A DNA stretch of 64,000 nt from Herbinix hemicellulosilytica. GTDB lineage: Bacteria; Bacillota; Clostridia; Lachnospirales; Lachnospiraceae. Below are positions 1-8,987 of this stretch, piece after piece. The notes beneath the pieces were generated by a model. It ran no database searches, was not told the origin of the DNA, and was given only the letters and a program-made list of their open reading frames with translations. The position numbers and the translations under genes are program-made. Position 1 is the stretch's first letter; every line of letters starts with the position of its first letter. The DNA lies in the NCBI RefSeq assembly GCF_002904165.1, contig NZ_CVTD020000023.1:1-64000 (forward strand). The letters run 5' to 3'.

Positions 1-1
1 A

Positions 2-41
2 AACTCTTCTTAGGTATTATTAATTTTCCCTAAGAAGAGTT
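2..41 (-). terminator. Probable rho-independent terminator at the window edge
   Basis: A perfect 13-bp inverted repeat (2-14 with 29-41) surrounds a 14-base A/T loop, just downstream of the stop of the 68-346 gene on the minus strand. Any T-run would lie beyond base 1, so termination rather than another hairpin role is inferred. Confidence 0.6.
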
Positions 42-67
42 GATTATACTAATTTTTATTTGACTTT

Positions 68-346
68 TTACTTAAACCACACATGAACACAAAACATAAT
101 GAACAGAAAGAGTATGAAGATAAACACCAATCCTACCAATAGTCCGCCCAATGTGGCACTAAGTGTTATCCGTCTTAAATCTTTTTTGCTAAGTTCAGGC
201 AGAGGTGGTCTGTCACCGTTTTCCTCGTTTATATTTAGGGGTTTTCCCCCACGATACCAAGGCATTCCCTCTACATTCATATTGGCCACAACCAGGTTGT
301 CGTCTTCATTGTCAGGTATATCAGTGTTTCTCTTTCTAAATATCAT
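68..346 (-). CDS. Small single-pass membrane protein, unknown function
   Basis: This is a 92-residue protein I do not recognise. The first ~55 residues are hydrophilic and rich in Asp, Glu and Pro. A single strongly hydrophobic segment at about 63-88 reaches almost to the C-terminus, so it is probably tail-anchored in the membrane. The start is supported by AGAAAGGA about 7 bases upstream. It follows oppF by about 25 bases on the same strand and could be the last gene of the opp transcript, ahead of the hairpin at the window edge. A role in peptide transport would only be guilt by association. Confidence 0.65.
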   Translation of the reverse strand: MIFRKRNTDIPDNEDDNLVVANMNVEGMPWYRGGKPLNINEENGDRPPLPELSKKDLRRITLSATLGGLLVGLVFIFILFLFIMFCVHVWFK

Positions 347-371
347 AAATAATCCTTTCTAAGCCAAGTTC

Positions 372-1388
372 CTAATCATTATACAAATGACATTGTACAA
401 AATGGCCTTCCTCAATTTCCTTTACCTCAGGTACCTGGGTCCTACAGCATTCCATGCACTTGCTGCACCTGGTGTGGAACTTGCAGCCGGAAGGAGGATT
501 TGCCGGTGAAGGAATGCTTCCTTCAAGAATTATACGGTTCATCTTTACATCCGGGTCCGGAACCGGTACTGCACTAAGCAGTGCCTGCGTATAAGGATGG
601 GCCGGATTTCTGAATATATCTTCCTTCTTGCCGTATTCGACCAGATTTCCCAGATACATAACGCCTACCGTATCGGAAATATGTTCAACGACAGACAAGT
701 CATGGGAAATAAACAAATATGTCAGATTTCTTGACTTTTGCAGGTCACTGAGCAGGTTTATAATTTGCGCCTGAATGGATACATCAAGTGCCGATACCGG
801 CTCGTCACATACTATAAACTGAGGATTTACAGCCAAAGCTCTGGCTATACAAATTCTTTGTCTTTGTCCTCCGGAGAATTCATGAGGATAACGATCCTTA
901 TGGTAAGGCTGCAATCCGCAGGCAGCCATTATGTCATCAATATAATCTTCATATTCTTCAGGAGGTACTATATTGTGCTCCCTTACTGCTTCTCCGATAA
1001 TTTCACCGATAGGAAGTCTCGGAGAAAGACTTGAATATGGATCCTGGAAAATTATCTGCATATCGGTGCGCAATTTTCTCAGGTCTTTTTTATTTATATC
1101 AAATATATCTTTTCCGTTAAATAAAACTTCTCCGTCAGTTTTTTCAATCAATCTTAATATGGTTCTTCCAACGGTGGATTTTCCGCAGCCGGATTCTCCA
1201 ACCAGGCCCATAGTAGTACCGCGTTTAATCTTAAAACTTACACCGTCTACAGCTTTCACTTCACCCTTCTGCTTGGCAAAAACATTGGTTTTTATCGGGA
1301 AGTATTTCTTCAGGTCTCTTACTTCAAGAATATAATCGGACTGTGAGTCTTCAGAAACCTGATTTACTTTGTTTTTATCTTCCATCAT
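372..1388 (-). CDS. oppF: Oligopeptide/dipeptide ABC transporter ATPase OppF
   Basis: This 338-residue ATPase is one of two nucleotide-binding subunits of a peptide importer at the inner face of the membrane. It carries a Walker A motif GESGCGKST, the ABC signature SGGQRQR, a Walker B ending IVCDEP, and the C-terminal Cys-rich oligopeptide-transporter tail (CKFHTRCSKC), which in this family can hold an Fe-S cluster. AAAGGAG precedes the ATG. The start overlaps the end of oppD by 14 bases, which indicates translational coupling. It is the last opp gene of the oppA-B-C-D-F order. Family assignment is firm; the peptide specificity cannot be read. Confidence 0.93.
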   Translation of the reverse strand: MMEDKNKVNQVSEDSQSDYILEVRDLKKYFPIKTNVFAKQKGEVKAVDGVSFKIKRGTTMGLVGESGCGKSTVGRTILRLIEKTDGEVLFNGKDIFDINKKDLRKLRTDMQIIFQDPYSSLSPRLPIGEIIGEAVREHNIVPPEEYEDYIDDIMAACGLQPYHKDRYPHEFSGGQRQRICIARALAVNPQFIVCDEPVSALDVSIQAQIINLLSDLQKSRNLTYLFISHDLSVVEHISDTVGVMYLGNLVEYGKKEDIFRNPAHPYTQALLSAVPVPDPDVKMNRIILEGSIPSPANPPSGCKFHTRCSKCMECCRTQVPEVKEIEEGHFVQCHLYND

Positions 1389-2550
1389 CTATTGCTCCTT
1401 TCTTATCATGAAACAAGTAACAGGACACAGCATGGGTGGGTGAAACATTTACTTCTTTAGGATATGGGCCTTCGCATGCCTTAATACACTTATCACAACG
1501 GTCTCTGAAATAACAGTAATTAGGCATATTGATTGGATTAGGCACTTTACCGGGAATACTGTACAGACGGTCCACTTTCTTTCCTACTACAGGTTTACTG
1601 TTCATCAAACCTATTGTATAGGGATGGCAAGGATTTTTGAATATATCATGTACAGTTCCTTTTTCAACAATTCTTCCGGCATACATGACCACAATATAGT
1701 CAGCCATCTCTGCTATAACTCCCAAGTCATGGGTAATAAGCATAATACTGCTGTTGATTTTATCTTTCAAGTTCCTAAGCAAATCCAGAATTTGAGCCTG
1801 AATAGTAACATCAAGTGCTGTTGTAGGCTCATCGGCAATTATTAGCCTTGGATTGCATGCCAGCCCCATAGCAATCATTACACGCTGTCTCATACCGCCG
1901 GACAGCTCATGAGGATACATATTGTATACTCCTTTACTGTTGGCTATACCTACCATCTCCAGCATTTCTATAGAGCGGGCTTTAACTTCTTCTTTTGACA
2001 TACCCTTATTATGAAGTTCTATTACTTCATCCAATTGGGTACCTATCTTAAATACAGGATTTAAGCTTGTCATCGGCTCCTGGAATATCATAGATACCAT
2101 ATTGCCTCTTAACTTTTGCATTTCGTACGTAGGAGTTTTGGCGATATCATAAACTTCCGTACCGGTATTGAAACGTATGGAACCTTTGACAATCTGTCCC
2201 TGAGGTCTTTGAAGCAATTGCATCAATGATAAACTGGTAACGGACTTGCCGCAACCGGATTCACCCACGACTCCGACAGTTTTACCCAGAGGTATATCAA
2301 AGCTTACCCCGTCCACCGATTTTACTACACCTATATCGGTAAAGAAATAAGTGTGAAGATCGTCGAATTCCACTACATTATTGGGATCCCTCATCTGTGT
2401 AATATATTCTTCTCTGGGTACATTCTTTCTGTTTCTCTGCTTTTCCAGTTCATTGGTTATTCTTCTGTTTTCTTTTGAAATCCTTCTGGATTCTTTTGCG
2501 GAAATATAATTTACATTTCCCTTTTTATTAAATAAAGCCAATTTTTTCAC
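1375..2550 (-). CDS. oppD: Oligopeptide/dipeptide ABC transporter ATPase OppD
   Basis: The 391-residue partner ATPase of OppF has Walker A GESGCGKSV, signature LSGGMRQR and Walker B IIADEP, plus a Cys-containing C-terminal oligopeptide domain (CYFRDRCDKC). Compared with a typical ~330-residue OppD it has an extra, highly charged N-terminal stretch of about 50 residues rich in Arg, Lys and Asn before the ATPase fold. The chosen start is a GTG directly after the TAG stop of oppC, with AGAGG just upstream inside the end of oppC. Later starts would shorten the unusual N-terminus but have weaker ribosome binding sites. Confidence 0.92.
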   Translation of the reverse strand: MKKLALFNKKGNVNYISAKESRRISKENRRITNELEKQRNRKNVPREEYITQMRDPNNVVEFDDLHTYFFTDIGVVKSVDGVSFDIPLGKTVGVVGESGCGKSVTSLSLMQLLQRPQGQIVKGSIRFNTGTEVYDIAKTPTYEMQKLRGNMVSMIFQEPMTSLNPVFKIGTQLDEVIELHNKGMSKEEVKARSIEMLEMVGIANSKGVYNMYPHELSGGMRQRVMIAMGLACNPRLIIADEPTTALDVTIQAQILDLLRNLKDKINSSIMLITHDLGVIAEMADYIVVMYAGRIVEKGTVHDIFKNPCHPYTIGLMNSKPVVGKKVDRLYSIPGKVPNPINMPNYCYFRDRCDKCIKACEGPYPKEVNVSPTHAVSCYLFHDKKGAIDDGR

Positions 2551-4293
2551 CTACCTCTTCATCTTCGGGTCAAATGCGTCCCGTAGTCCGTCACCAACGA
2601 AATTAAATCCTAATACGGTTATCAATATCAATAAACCGGCGGGTATCCAAACAAACCAGTAGTTTGTCATAACGTAAATATTATTTACCGCATTAATAAT
2701 ATTACCCCATGACGCATAAGGGAATTTAACTCCCAATCCAAAAAAGCTTAAGGTTGCTTCTGTTAATATAATACTTCCTAAGTCCATTGTCGCAATAACC
2801 GTTAACTGCGGAATTACATTAGGAACCAAATGTTTAAATATTCTTCTCCTTACACTTATACCTAAAGCTTCGGTTGCAGTCATAAATTCCTGTTCACGAA
2901 GTGATAAGATTTGGCCGCGAACCATTCTTGCAATACTGGGCCAACCCAGTAAACCTAATATAATCATAAGTATGAATATTCTTATCTTAGGATCTATCCT
3001 TAAGAAATCCATAACCGAACCGATTATAATGTATAACGGCAAGGACGGAATACAATATATTATATCTACAAATCTCATGATCAGATTATCAACCCATCCA
3101 CCGAAATAACCGGCTACTCCGCCCAGGATAACACCTATTATCAGCTCAATTATCACAACAAGGAAGCCGATCATCAATGATATTCTTCCGCCGTACATTA
3201 GACGGGTTAGGATATCCATACCGTTTCCGTCAGTACCGAGCAGGTGCTTTTTAGATGGGCTTTCGTATACGTTTATTAATTCGGTTTCGGTATATTTTCT
3301 TATAGTATATTGGTTATTTTTCCTTACAAGCCTGTATTCTACTTCCGTACCGTCTTTATCCGGAAATACAAAACTTGTATCCCCGTTATCTATGGCATTA
3401 AGTACGGCCGCTTTAAATTCAATTGATAAGAAATCCTTATCTACAGCATTTATACTCATATTGGAAGCCAGGGCATACTCAATCTTTTGTCCGTCCTTTA
3501 ATAAATAAAATACCGCAGAATTATCTTCTACATCCAAATCCATTTCATATTCCGAACCGTTTACCTCAAAGCGGGATTCCCCGGTATTCATGGCTTTTTC
3601 AGCCGCATAACGGAAGTTATAATCAATAACGGTATCCTGGGAATATGCACTGAACATCATTTTCGATACAATACTGATTTCTTTTGCTTTAGCAATTACT
3701 GTTGTCGAACCGTTCTGCAGTATATGATATACAGTTCCGTCATATTCGAAAGTATCTTGCCCTTCTTCTACCGCTTTCAGATACAAGCTTTCCATTTCAC
3801 TTGTAAATGTTTCTCCTTCGGCAGGAGTAAGTTTACTGATACCTTTTTTGGTAACTATTCTGGCTACTTCCTGATACTGTACTATTCTGTAAAAGTCTTT
3901 ACCTTCATTAATTAAAGAATAATTAACGTCTTTTGAAACAAAGCTGTCTTCCCCGTTATTTATAGCAAGAATTAACTGTGCTTTTGCTACAGCCGGGAAC
4001 GTTTCTCCTTCCGCCTCATAATACTGAAATTCGGTATTAACTGCAGCTCCGGCATAATCTTTTTCAATTATATCATAAAATTTAAATACCTGTGTTTCAT
4101 CGTAAGGTGTCAATAAACCACCTACAAAAGAAAAAAGAAACATAGATATCAAAATTATTATTCCGGCAACAGCCAGACGATTTCTAAAAAATCTCTTGGC
4201 TACCAGCATTCCCGGTGACAGCACCTTAACCCTTTGCTCGTCATCTAAAGCTGTGGAGGTGCTGATATGTCTGTTTTTGTCCTTATTAGCCAT
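2551..4293 (-). CDS. oppC: Peptide ABC transporter permease OppC with large extracellular repeat insert
   Basis: This permease subunit has 580 residues, whereas OppC is normally about 300-340. Residues 41-62 form the first membrane helix. The usual permease core resumes at LLGTDGNG (about 351) and carries the family EAA-type loop and five further helices. Between them lies an extra segment of about 285 residues predicted to face outside. It contains four degenerate repeats 60-66 residues apart, each with a helix, then G-[ED]-x-[ST/R]-F, then a Tyr-containing strand. I start at the ATG, with AAGGAGG 11 bases upstream. An overlapping GTG four codons earlier lies within the ribosome binding site. 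Core function is certain; the role of the insert is unknown. Confidence 0.92.
   Translation of the reverse strand: MANKDKNRHISTSTALDDEQRVKVLSPGMLVAKRFFRNRLAVAGIIILISMFLFSFVGGLLTPYDETQVFKFYDIIEKDYAGAAVNTEFQYYEAEGETFPAVAKAQLILAINNGEDSFVSKDVNYSLINEGKDFYRIVQYQEVARIVTKKGISKLTPAEGETFTSEMESLYLKAVEEGQDTFEYDGTVYHILQNGSTTVIAKAKEISIVSKMMFSAYSQDTVIDYNFRYAAEKAMNTGESRFEVNGSEYEMDLDVEDNSAVFYLLKDGQKIEYALASNMSINAVDKDFLSIEFKAAVLNAIDNGDTSFVFPDKDGTEVEYRLVRKNNQYTIRKYTETELINVYESPSKKHLLGTDGNGMDILTRLMYGGRISLMIGFLVVIIELIIGVILGGVAGYFGGWVDNLIMRFVDIIYCIPSLPLYIIIGSVMDFLRIDPKIRIFILMIILGLLGWPSIARMVRGQILSLREQEFMTATEALGISVRRRIFKHLVPNVIPQLTVIATMDLGSIILTEATLSFFGLGVKFPYASWGNIINAVNNIYVMTNYWFVWIPAGLLILITVLGFNFVGDGLRDAFDPKMKR
3274..4014 (-). 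repeat. Four degenerate protein repeats inside oppC
   Basis: The repeats lie at residues 94-146, 158-209, about 220-275 and about 285-340. The anchoring glycines of INNGEDSF, VEEGQDTF, NTGESRF and DNGDTSF fall at 114, 178, 238 and 304. Repeats 1 and 2 also share AEGETF, 64 residues apart. They were found by eye in the translation. The DNA has diverged, so the duplication looks old. Confidence 0.7.
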
Positions 4294-4309
4294 CTTTACA
4301 TACACCTCC

Positions 4310-5296
4310 TTAATTAATCCTTACCCTAGGGTCTACAACCGCATAGAGTATGTCTGCAATCAAGTTTCCAAGCAGTGTCAGCATTGCCAAAAATACCAAG
4401 TAAAACATTGAAAACGGAATATCTCCGGTAGTCATCGCCTGATAAGCAGTATAACCTATACCCTCGATCTGGAACAATGTTTCGGTTATCATAGCACCGG
4501 AAAACAGTCCCGGAAGGGTTCCGCCTATAATTGTAACTATAGGTATTAAAGTGTTACGGAATGCATGATAATTGATAACACGCCTTTCGGAAAGTCCTTT
4601 TGCTCTGGCGGTCCTGATATAATCAGAGTTTAATACTTCAAGCATATTGGTTCTGGTATAACGCATAAGTGCACCGATATTGACAATAGTTAACGTTACA
4701 ATCGGTAATACCAAATGGTTGGCTCTATCAAGGAATTTACCGAATGGGCTCAAATGCTCATACATACGGCCTATCATTCCGAATAAGTCAAACCATCCCA
4801 ACTTAATTGAAAATACATATTTTAATAAAGTTGCAAAGAAAAATGACGGCAGCGAAATACCTATCAAACCAAAAACCGTAACAGCATAGTCTGTCCTGCT
4901 GTATTGCTTTCTTGCTGCCAAAATTCCCAGAGGAACTGCTATTAATATCTCAAAAATAAATGATATTGCTCCCAAAGTAAAAGAATCCCATATAACTTCA
5001 GAGAACTTCTCAGTAACAGGCACATTAAATGCCCATGAATCTCCGAAATTACCCCTTATGGCTTGTCCCAGCCAATGAATAAAACCTGCAGGTATGCTTT
5101 TATTCAAACCATAAGCCGCTTCCAATTGTTCAAGCCACTCTCTGTAAGATTTACCTCCGGGAAGCGAAGCCTTCTCTCTTGCCATTTTCTCTACGAAGGA
5201 AGCCGGCATACAACGCATTATTGTGTATACAATTAATGCAACAAAGAAAAGGATCACAACACTGATTGCTAATCTTTTTATTATAAATTTTCGCAT
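4310..5296 (-). CDS. oppB: Peptide ABC transporter permease OppB
   Basis: A 328-residue permease of normal length forms the heterodimeric membrane channel with OppC. The sequence shows an N-terminal helix (about 9-29), an extracellular loop (EWLEQLEAAYGLNKSIP), and five more helices with the conserved cytoplasmic coupling loop (DYIRTARAKGLSERRV), which contacts the ATPases. AGGAG lies 8 bases before the ATG. Unlike OppC and OppA it has no extra domain. It is separated from upstream oppA by a 291-base spacer holding two hairpin structures, and from oppC by about 16 bases. Confidence 0.93.
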   Translation of the reverse strand: MRKFIIKRLAISVVILFFVALIVYTIMRCMPASFVEKMAREKASLPGGKSYREWLEQLEAAYGLNKSIPAGFIHWLGQAIRGNFGDSWAFNVPVTEKFSEVIWDSFTLGAISFIFEILIAVPLGILAARKQYSRTDYAVTVFGLIGISLPSFFFATLLKYVFSIKLGWFDLFGMIGRMYEHLSPFGKFLDRANHLVLPIVTLTIVNIGALMRYTRTNMLEVLNSDYIRTARAKGLSERRVINYHAFRNTLIPIVTIIGGTLPGLFSGAMITETLFQIEGIGYTAYQAMTTGDIPFSMFYLVFLAMLTLLGNLIADILYAVVDPRVRIN

Positions 5297-5339
5297 GTCT
5301 GTTTCTCCTGATTACCAAATTTTTTTCTATCTATGCCAC

Positions 5340-5456
5340 TTTATATGTGGGTATAAATATGTGGGTATATGGAATATAAAAGTATAACCAAAAATTACTT
5401 TATTCCATATATGCTTGCATATTCTATATGCCTGCATATTTATGCCCACATATAAA
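5340..5456 (-). repeat. Nested inverted repeat in the oppA-oppB spacer
   Basis: Outer arms 5340-5361 and 5435-5456 are complementary over 22 bases with one mismatch. Inner arms 5366-5376 and 5401-5411 match perfectly over 11 bases. The transcript could fold into a stem-loop of about 117 bases. No T-run follows, so mRNA stabilisation, processing or attenuation is as likely as termination. Confidence 0.7.
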
Positions 5457-5520
5457 TTAATTATCAAAGCTGGTAAAATATGTTAACCGAGGCATAAATT
5501 AGCACGGCTTTAAACATAAG

Positions 5521-5556
5521 GATAAGAATGCCATGAAAAATCATGGCACTCTTATC
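5521..5556 (-). terminator. Hairpin after oppA (partial terminator or stabiliser)
   Basis: Arms 5521-5536 and 5541-5556 pair over 16 bases with one mismatch and a 4-base loop, 31 bases downstream of the oppA stop. Only a weak T-run follows on the minus strand. Such hairpins commonly raise binding-protein mRNA relative to the permease genes. Confidence 0.6.
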
Positions 5557-5587
5557 TTTCATTTAAAAACCAATTATAAGTTAAAAA

Positions 5588-7954
5588 TTATCTTAACTCA
5601 AATTTTTCAATTTCATAGTACCATTCATAGAAGGTTGTAATATCCGGAGTGATTGTATCAGGATTTACACGCTCAGCACTGAATATAACACAGTTCTGTC
5701 TCTGATATACAGGAATTTCAACTGCCCAATCCAAAATAATATCCAGACATTGTTTATATGCGGACTTTCTGTAGGACTGGTCATCGCTCTTTCTTGCTTC
5801 CATGATCAGAGTATCCAGATCAGGATCTGCGATATGATAATGGTTGCTGTCTGTACCGCCTAATCCTACGATATTGGTACTGTGATATACCTGATACATA
5901 TCAGGATCGATGGTTGCACCCCATGCAGCACACCACATTTCCTGAGTACCTGCATCAAGTCTGTCCCAAAGGATATTAGAATCAGTCAGATCGTTAACGG
6001 TAAGAGTGAAACCAATTGTCTTTAATGCTGCAGAAGCATCGGTTAATATTGCAAAGGAAGGATGGTTACCTTCACCGTCACCGGGGATCAGTACTTCATA
6101 TTCAAGCTTAGCACCTGCGGGAGCGGCTACCAACTTACCGTCCTGTACGGTGTAACCTGCAGCTTCAAAGTAACCCAGTGCAGCCTGTAATGCAGCAGCA
6201 TACTTATCTTCAGAGCTCATATCCGGTGTATAAATAGGATTACCGTTAACATCTCTTGAGAATGCAATCTCATAATCCGGATCGGATTTCTGAGGTGCTG
6301 CCCAGGATGTATTGGATATAGGATAGTTAATTACAGTTGCGGCATCGCCATAGTATGTATCAATGGCAACATCACGATATACAGATAAAACAGTAGCAAT
6401 TGCTTTTCTTAAATTCTTGGATGCTTCGGACGCGGAATCGTCACCTACTCTTACTGCATCTGCGTTAATTCCGATATAACCGTAACCAAGGTTATCAACT
6501 GAGCTTGTTATAATTTTATCGCCGGATAATTCACCGTTGCTGTTAATCTTTGCAATCTGTTCAAATACTTCTTTCTTACCGGTAGGATCGGTAATATCCA
6601 GTGTACCTTGTTCAATACCTGTAACCTTATCAGCTTCTGATGTTTCTTTTAATTGTACATATTTGATCTTAGGAGCACCTTTGTAGTAGTGTTCGTTTGC
6701 CTCTAAGAATACAACTTTATTTTCATACTTTACAAACTTGTAAGGACCGGCACCCAGAGGCTTGGTTGTCTTAGATTTTACGATTGACAGATCTCCTCTC
6801 GGGAAACCGAACTTATTGTTTTCATAGTCATATTGAGATTCATCACCGTAGTAATGTAAAGGAGCTACTATAATGCCACCGATCTTATAAATAGCGGTTG
6901 CATCATAACCTTTTGTTGTTACACGGATTTCAGTATTGCTGATTTTTTCAATACCGTCAATCTTATAAACATCTTCGCCTTGACCTGTTGCTTTCAACTC
7001 TTCGATGATAAGGTCCTTAACTTTAGAGTCAAAGTATGTTGCATCACCTGCATAAGTATCTGCCAAGGTCTTATAGTCTGTGCCATATTGGGCAATAATA
7101 TCTTCTATAACTTGCTTCTCATCGCTTACTTTAGATGCATCATAATTATCATCTAAGTTATAGAAATATGCAAACAAATCTTTCTGTACCGGATATTTAT
7201 CGGTATAAGATTTGTATTGATCGTTACCATAAAGGCTACCAACCCACTCATATTCTTCTTCCAGTGTAGGTCTTATAATATTATCAACTATAGCCTGCTT
7301 AAGTTCCTCGCTGGGATTTTTCATTACTTCTGCTACATATTCATCTGTAACCATATCAGCAACTGTGCTGTTTGCACGATAGTTTTGCATACCGATAATA
7401 GGTATGGAATATAATGTTGATGATCCGTCATAGCTAGGATCTGATAATACGTAATAAGTGAAAATAATATCATCGGCGTCCATGACATGGCCGTCACTGA
7501 ACTTAACATCGTCTCTGATCTTGATATCGTAAGTTGTTATATCTTTTTCTTTGTCATAATTAACCTTGAAGTTAGCTATACCATAATATGTATAGTCTTT
7601 TCCGTTATAAGGTATTGTCTCCCCTTCAATAGCATTGTAAACTATACCGCCGGTTCTGTCAGTGGTCATTAACTGAACACCGGTAAGCTCAACAACGTCC
7701 TGATCATAGCCTGAATCGGCAAAGAACGGACTGAACTTTTCGCTAAACGGCAGATATCCAACTACCAGCGGTGTCTCATTTCCGCTTGTGTCGGTTTTAT
7801 CTGTACTGTCTTTGCTCTCATCTTTTGAGCTGTCCTGAGTTTCCGTCTTGTTATCAACGGAAGAACCCTTCTCTTTTTTGCCGCATGCCGATAATGCCAT
7901 TAATGCCATAGCAAGCACCAGTAAAAGAGAAATGATTTTTCTCATTTTTTTCAT
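5588..7954 (-). CDS. oppA: Peptide-binding lipoprotein OppA, enlarged
   Basis: This 788-residue lipoprotein is the extracellular solute-binding component of the peptide importer. A signal peptide ends in lipobox LSAC with the lipidated Cys24. A Ser/Asp/Lys/Thr-rich linker follows (about 27-62), then the family-5 solute-binding fold, recognisable from the VKFSDGHVMDADDIIFTY and KPLGAGPYKF segments. Typical OppA proteins have about 530-600 residues. Much of the excess lies between about 170 and 330, an acidic, Tyr-rich helical insert that interrupts domain I. AGGAGG precedes the ATG. It is the first opp gene, as expected for the most abundant component. Ligand preference cannot be deduced. Confidence 0.93.
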   Translation of the reverse strand: MKKMRKIISLLLVLAMALMALSACGKKEKGSSVDNKTETQDSSKDESKDSTDKTDTSGNETPLVVGYLPFSEKFSPFFADSGYDQDVVELTGVQLMTTDRTGGIVYNAIEGETIPYNGKDYTYYGIANFKVNYDKEKDITTYDIKIRDDVKFSDGHVMDADDIIFTYYVLSDPSYDGSSTLYSIPIIGMQNYRANSTVADMVTDEYVAEVMKNPSEELKQAIVDNIIRPTLEEEYEWVGSLYGNDQYKSYTDKYPVQKDLFAYFYNLDDNYDASKVSDEKQVIEDIIAQYGTDYKTLADTYAGDATYFDSKVKDLIIEELKATGQGEDVYKIDGIEKISNTEIRVTTKGYDATAIYKIGGIIVAPLHYYGDESQYDYENNKFGFPRGDLSIVKSKTTKPLGAGPYKFVKYENKVVFLEANEHYYKGAPKIKYVQLKETSEADKVTGIEQGTLDITDPTGKKEVFEQIAKINSNGELSGDKIITSSVDNLGYGYIGINADAVRVGDDSASEASKNLRKAIATVLSVYRDVAIDTYYGDAATVINYPISNTSWAAPQKSDPDYEIAFSRDVNGNPIYTPDMSSEDKYAAALQAALGYFEAAGYTVQDGKLVAAPAGAKLEYEVLIPGDGEGNHPSFAILTDASAALKTIGFTLTVNDLTDSNILWDRLDAGTQEMWCAAWGATIDPDMYQVYHSTNIVGLGGTDSNHYHIADPDLDTLIMEARKSDDQSYRKSAYKQCLDIILDWAVEIPVYQRQNCVIFSAERVNPDTITPDITTFYEWYYEIEKFELR

Positions 7955-8018
7955 AAACTTGTCCTCCTCTTTTTATTTTTATATATATTTAAACTTAAAA
8001 TATATAACATATTAAATA

Positions 8019-8048
8019 ATTTACAGGTGTCCTCCCTGAAATGTAAAT
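8019..8048. promoter_or_regulatory. Inverted repeat ATTTACA...TGTAAAT upstream of oppA
   Basis: Seven-base arms at 8019-8025 and 8042-8048 flank 16 bases in the 118-base gap before oppA. The same TTTAC core recurs four times at 8648-8681. This is a candidate operator for oppA. No regulator is identified, and in A/T-rich DNA chance is possible. Confidence 0.3.
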
Positions 8049-8072
8049 AGGGAAAGACTTCCTTCATTATAA

Positions 8073-8624
8073 TCAACTGTTATAATCGGGATCTTTCACC
8101 TGATAGGTTACTTTCTTTTGTAATTGTAAAAAAACAATATTTATTATTAAAACCAGCAGCATGCTCACCGCAAACATCCATTCGTATTTCAATATACCAT
8201 TGTCATTCTCATTTATAATTAATATTACATCTCCGACAAAAGTCATGCTGCTAAGTATTATCTGCCATACGGTAGAACTAAAGATTCTTTTTTTGGTTTT
8301 ATCATATGCGGCTTGTTCCAATATATTTCCTTCCCTTATAAATCTTACAGTTCCCATGAAACAGAAAACTATCGGCAAGAATAAACCCACATATGGTAAA
8401 GCCACATATAAAACTCTGCTGCCTGGATTATTTATAAATCCGATTCCTATTGCAGTGGCATCACTGCAAAGCACTAAAGCAAAAAAGTATAATTTAATTT
8501 TTTTTAGCTTACTTTCATCCAATTGGCATATATAATATTTCCCTATATATTCTGTCTCTTGTTTTAATGTACCGTCAGGCTGTTCTTTTTTTACCAGTCT
8601 GTAATCTTTGTGATACTTCTTCAT
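8073..8624 (-). CDS. Four-helix membrane protein, unknown function
   Basis: I do not recognise this 183-residue protein. After about 45 hydrophilic residues it has four predicted membrane segments (roughly 45-65, 75-95, 120-140 and 150-170), arranged as two hairpins with short loops and a charged C-terminus. The longest frame begins eight codons earlier at 8648, but the ATG at 8624 has AGGG five bases upstream while the earlier one has none, so 8624 is preferred. It lies just upstream of oppA on the same strand. Whether it shares a promoter with opp is unclear. Confidence 0.65.
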   Translation of the reverse strand: MKKYHKDYRLVKKEQPDGTLKQETEYIGKYYICQLDESKLKKIKLYFFALVLCSDATAIGIGFINNPGSRVLYVALPYVGLFLPIVFCFMGTVRFIREGNILEQAAYDKTKKRIFSSTVWQIILSSMTFVGDVILIINENDNGILKYEWMFAVSMLLVLIINIVFLQLQKKVTYQVKDPDYNS

Positions 8625-8987
8625 TTTTTCCCTGTTCTTACACAACATTTACTGTTTTTACTTTGTATTTACTCTTTTTACATTTGTCCTTCCGGGACTT
8701 ACATGTCCGGTACTAAAAAAGTCGTCTATACCGACGACCTCATTGTCTCATGTATATCCGAACAGATCAATTTACATATACAATTGATAACCATATTTTA
8801 ATCAAGTTGTAAGCTTAAAATTTTCGTATCACTTGTATCTTTTATTAAGATATCATAGTATTTTTTCCTTGTCAAGCATAAGCTTTAGACTTCTATTATT
8901 TTCTATATAACCAGTTCCTCCCATAAGCCGTATAATAACACCTTTTTTCTTCTAAAAACATATAATGTCACATAAGGAGGAAAGAAA
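8625..8987. other. Spacer between a minus-strand membrane gene and dpaA
   Basis: About 340 bases without a convincing gene. Four TTTAC boxes at 8648-8652, 8657-8661, 8668-8672 and 8677-8681 (spacings 9, 11, 9) form a 20-base direct repeat next to the minus-strand gene. The dpaA side is A/T-rich and should hold a mother-cell sporulation promoter, but no sigma-K or sigma-E match was clear enough to call. Confidence 0.45.
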
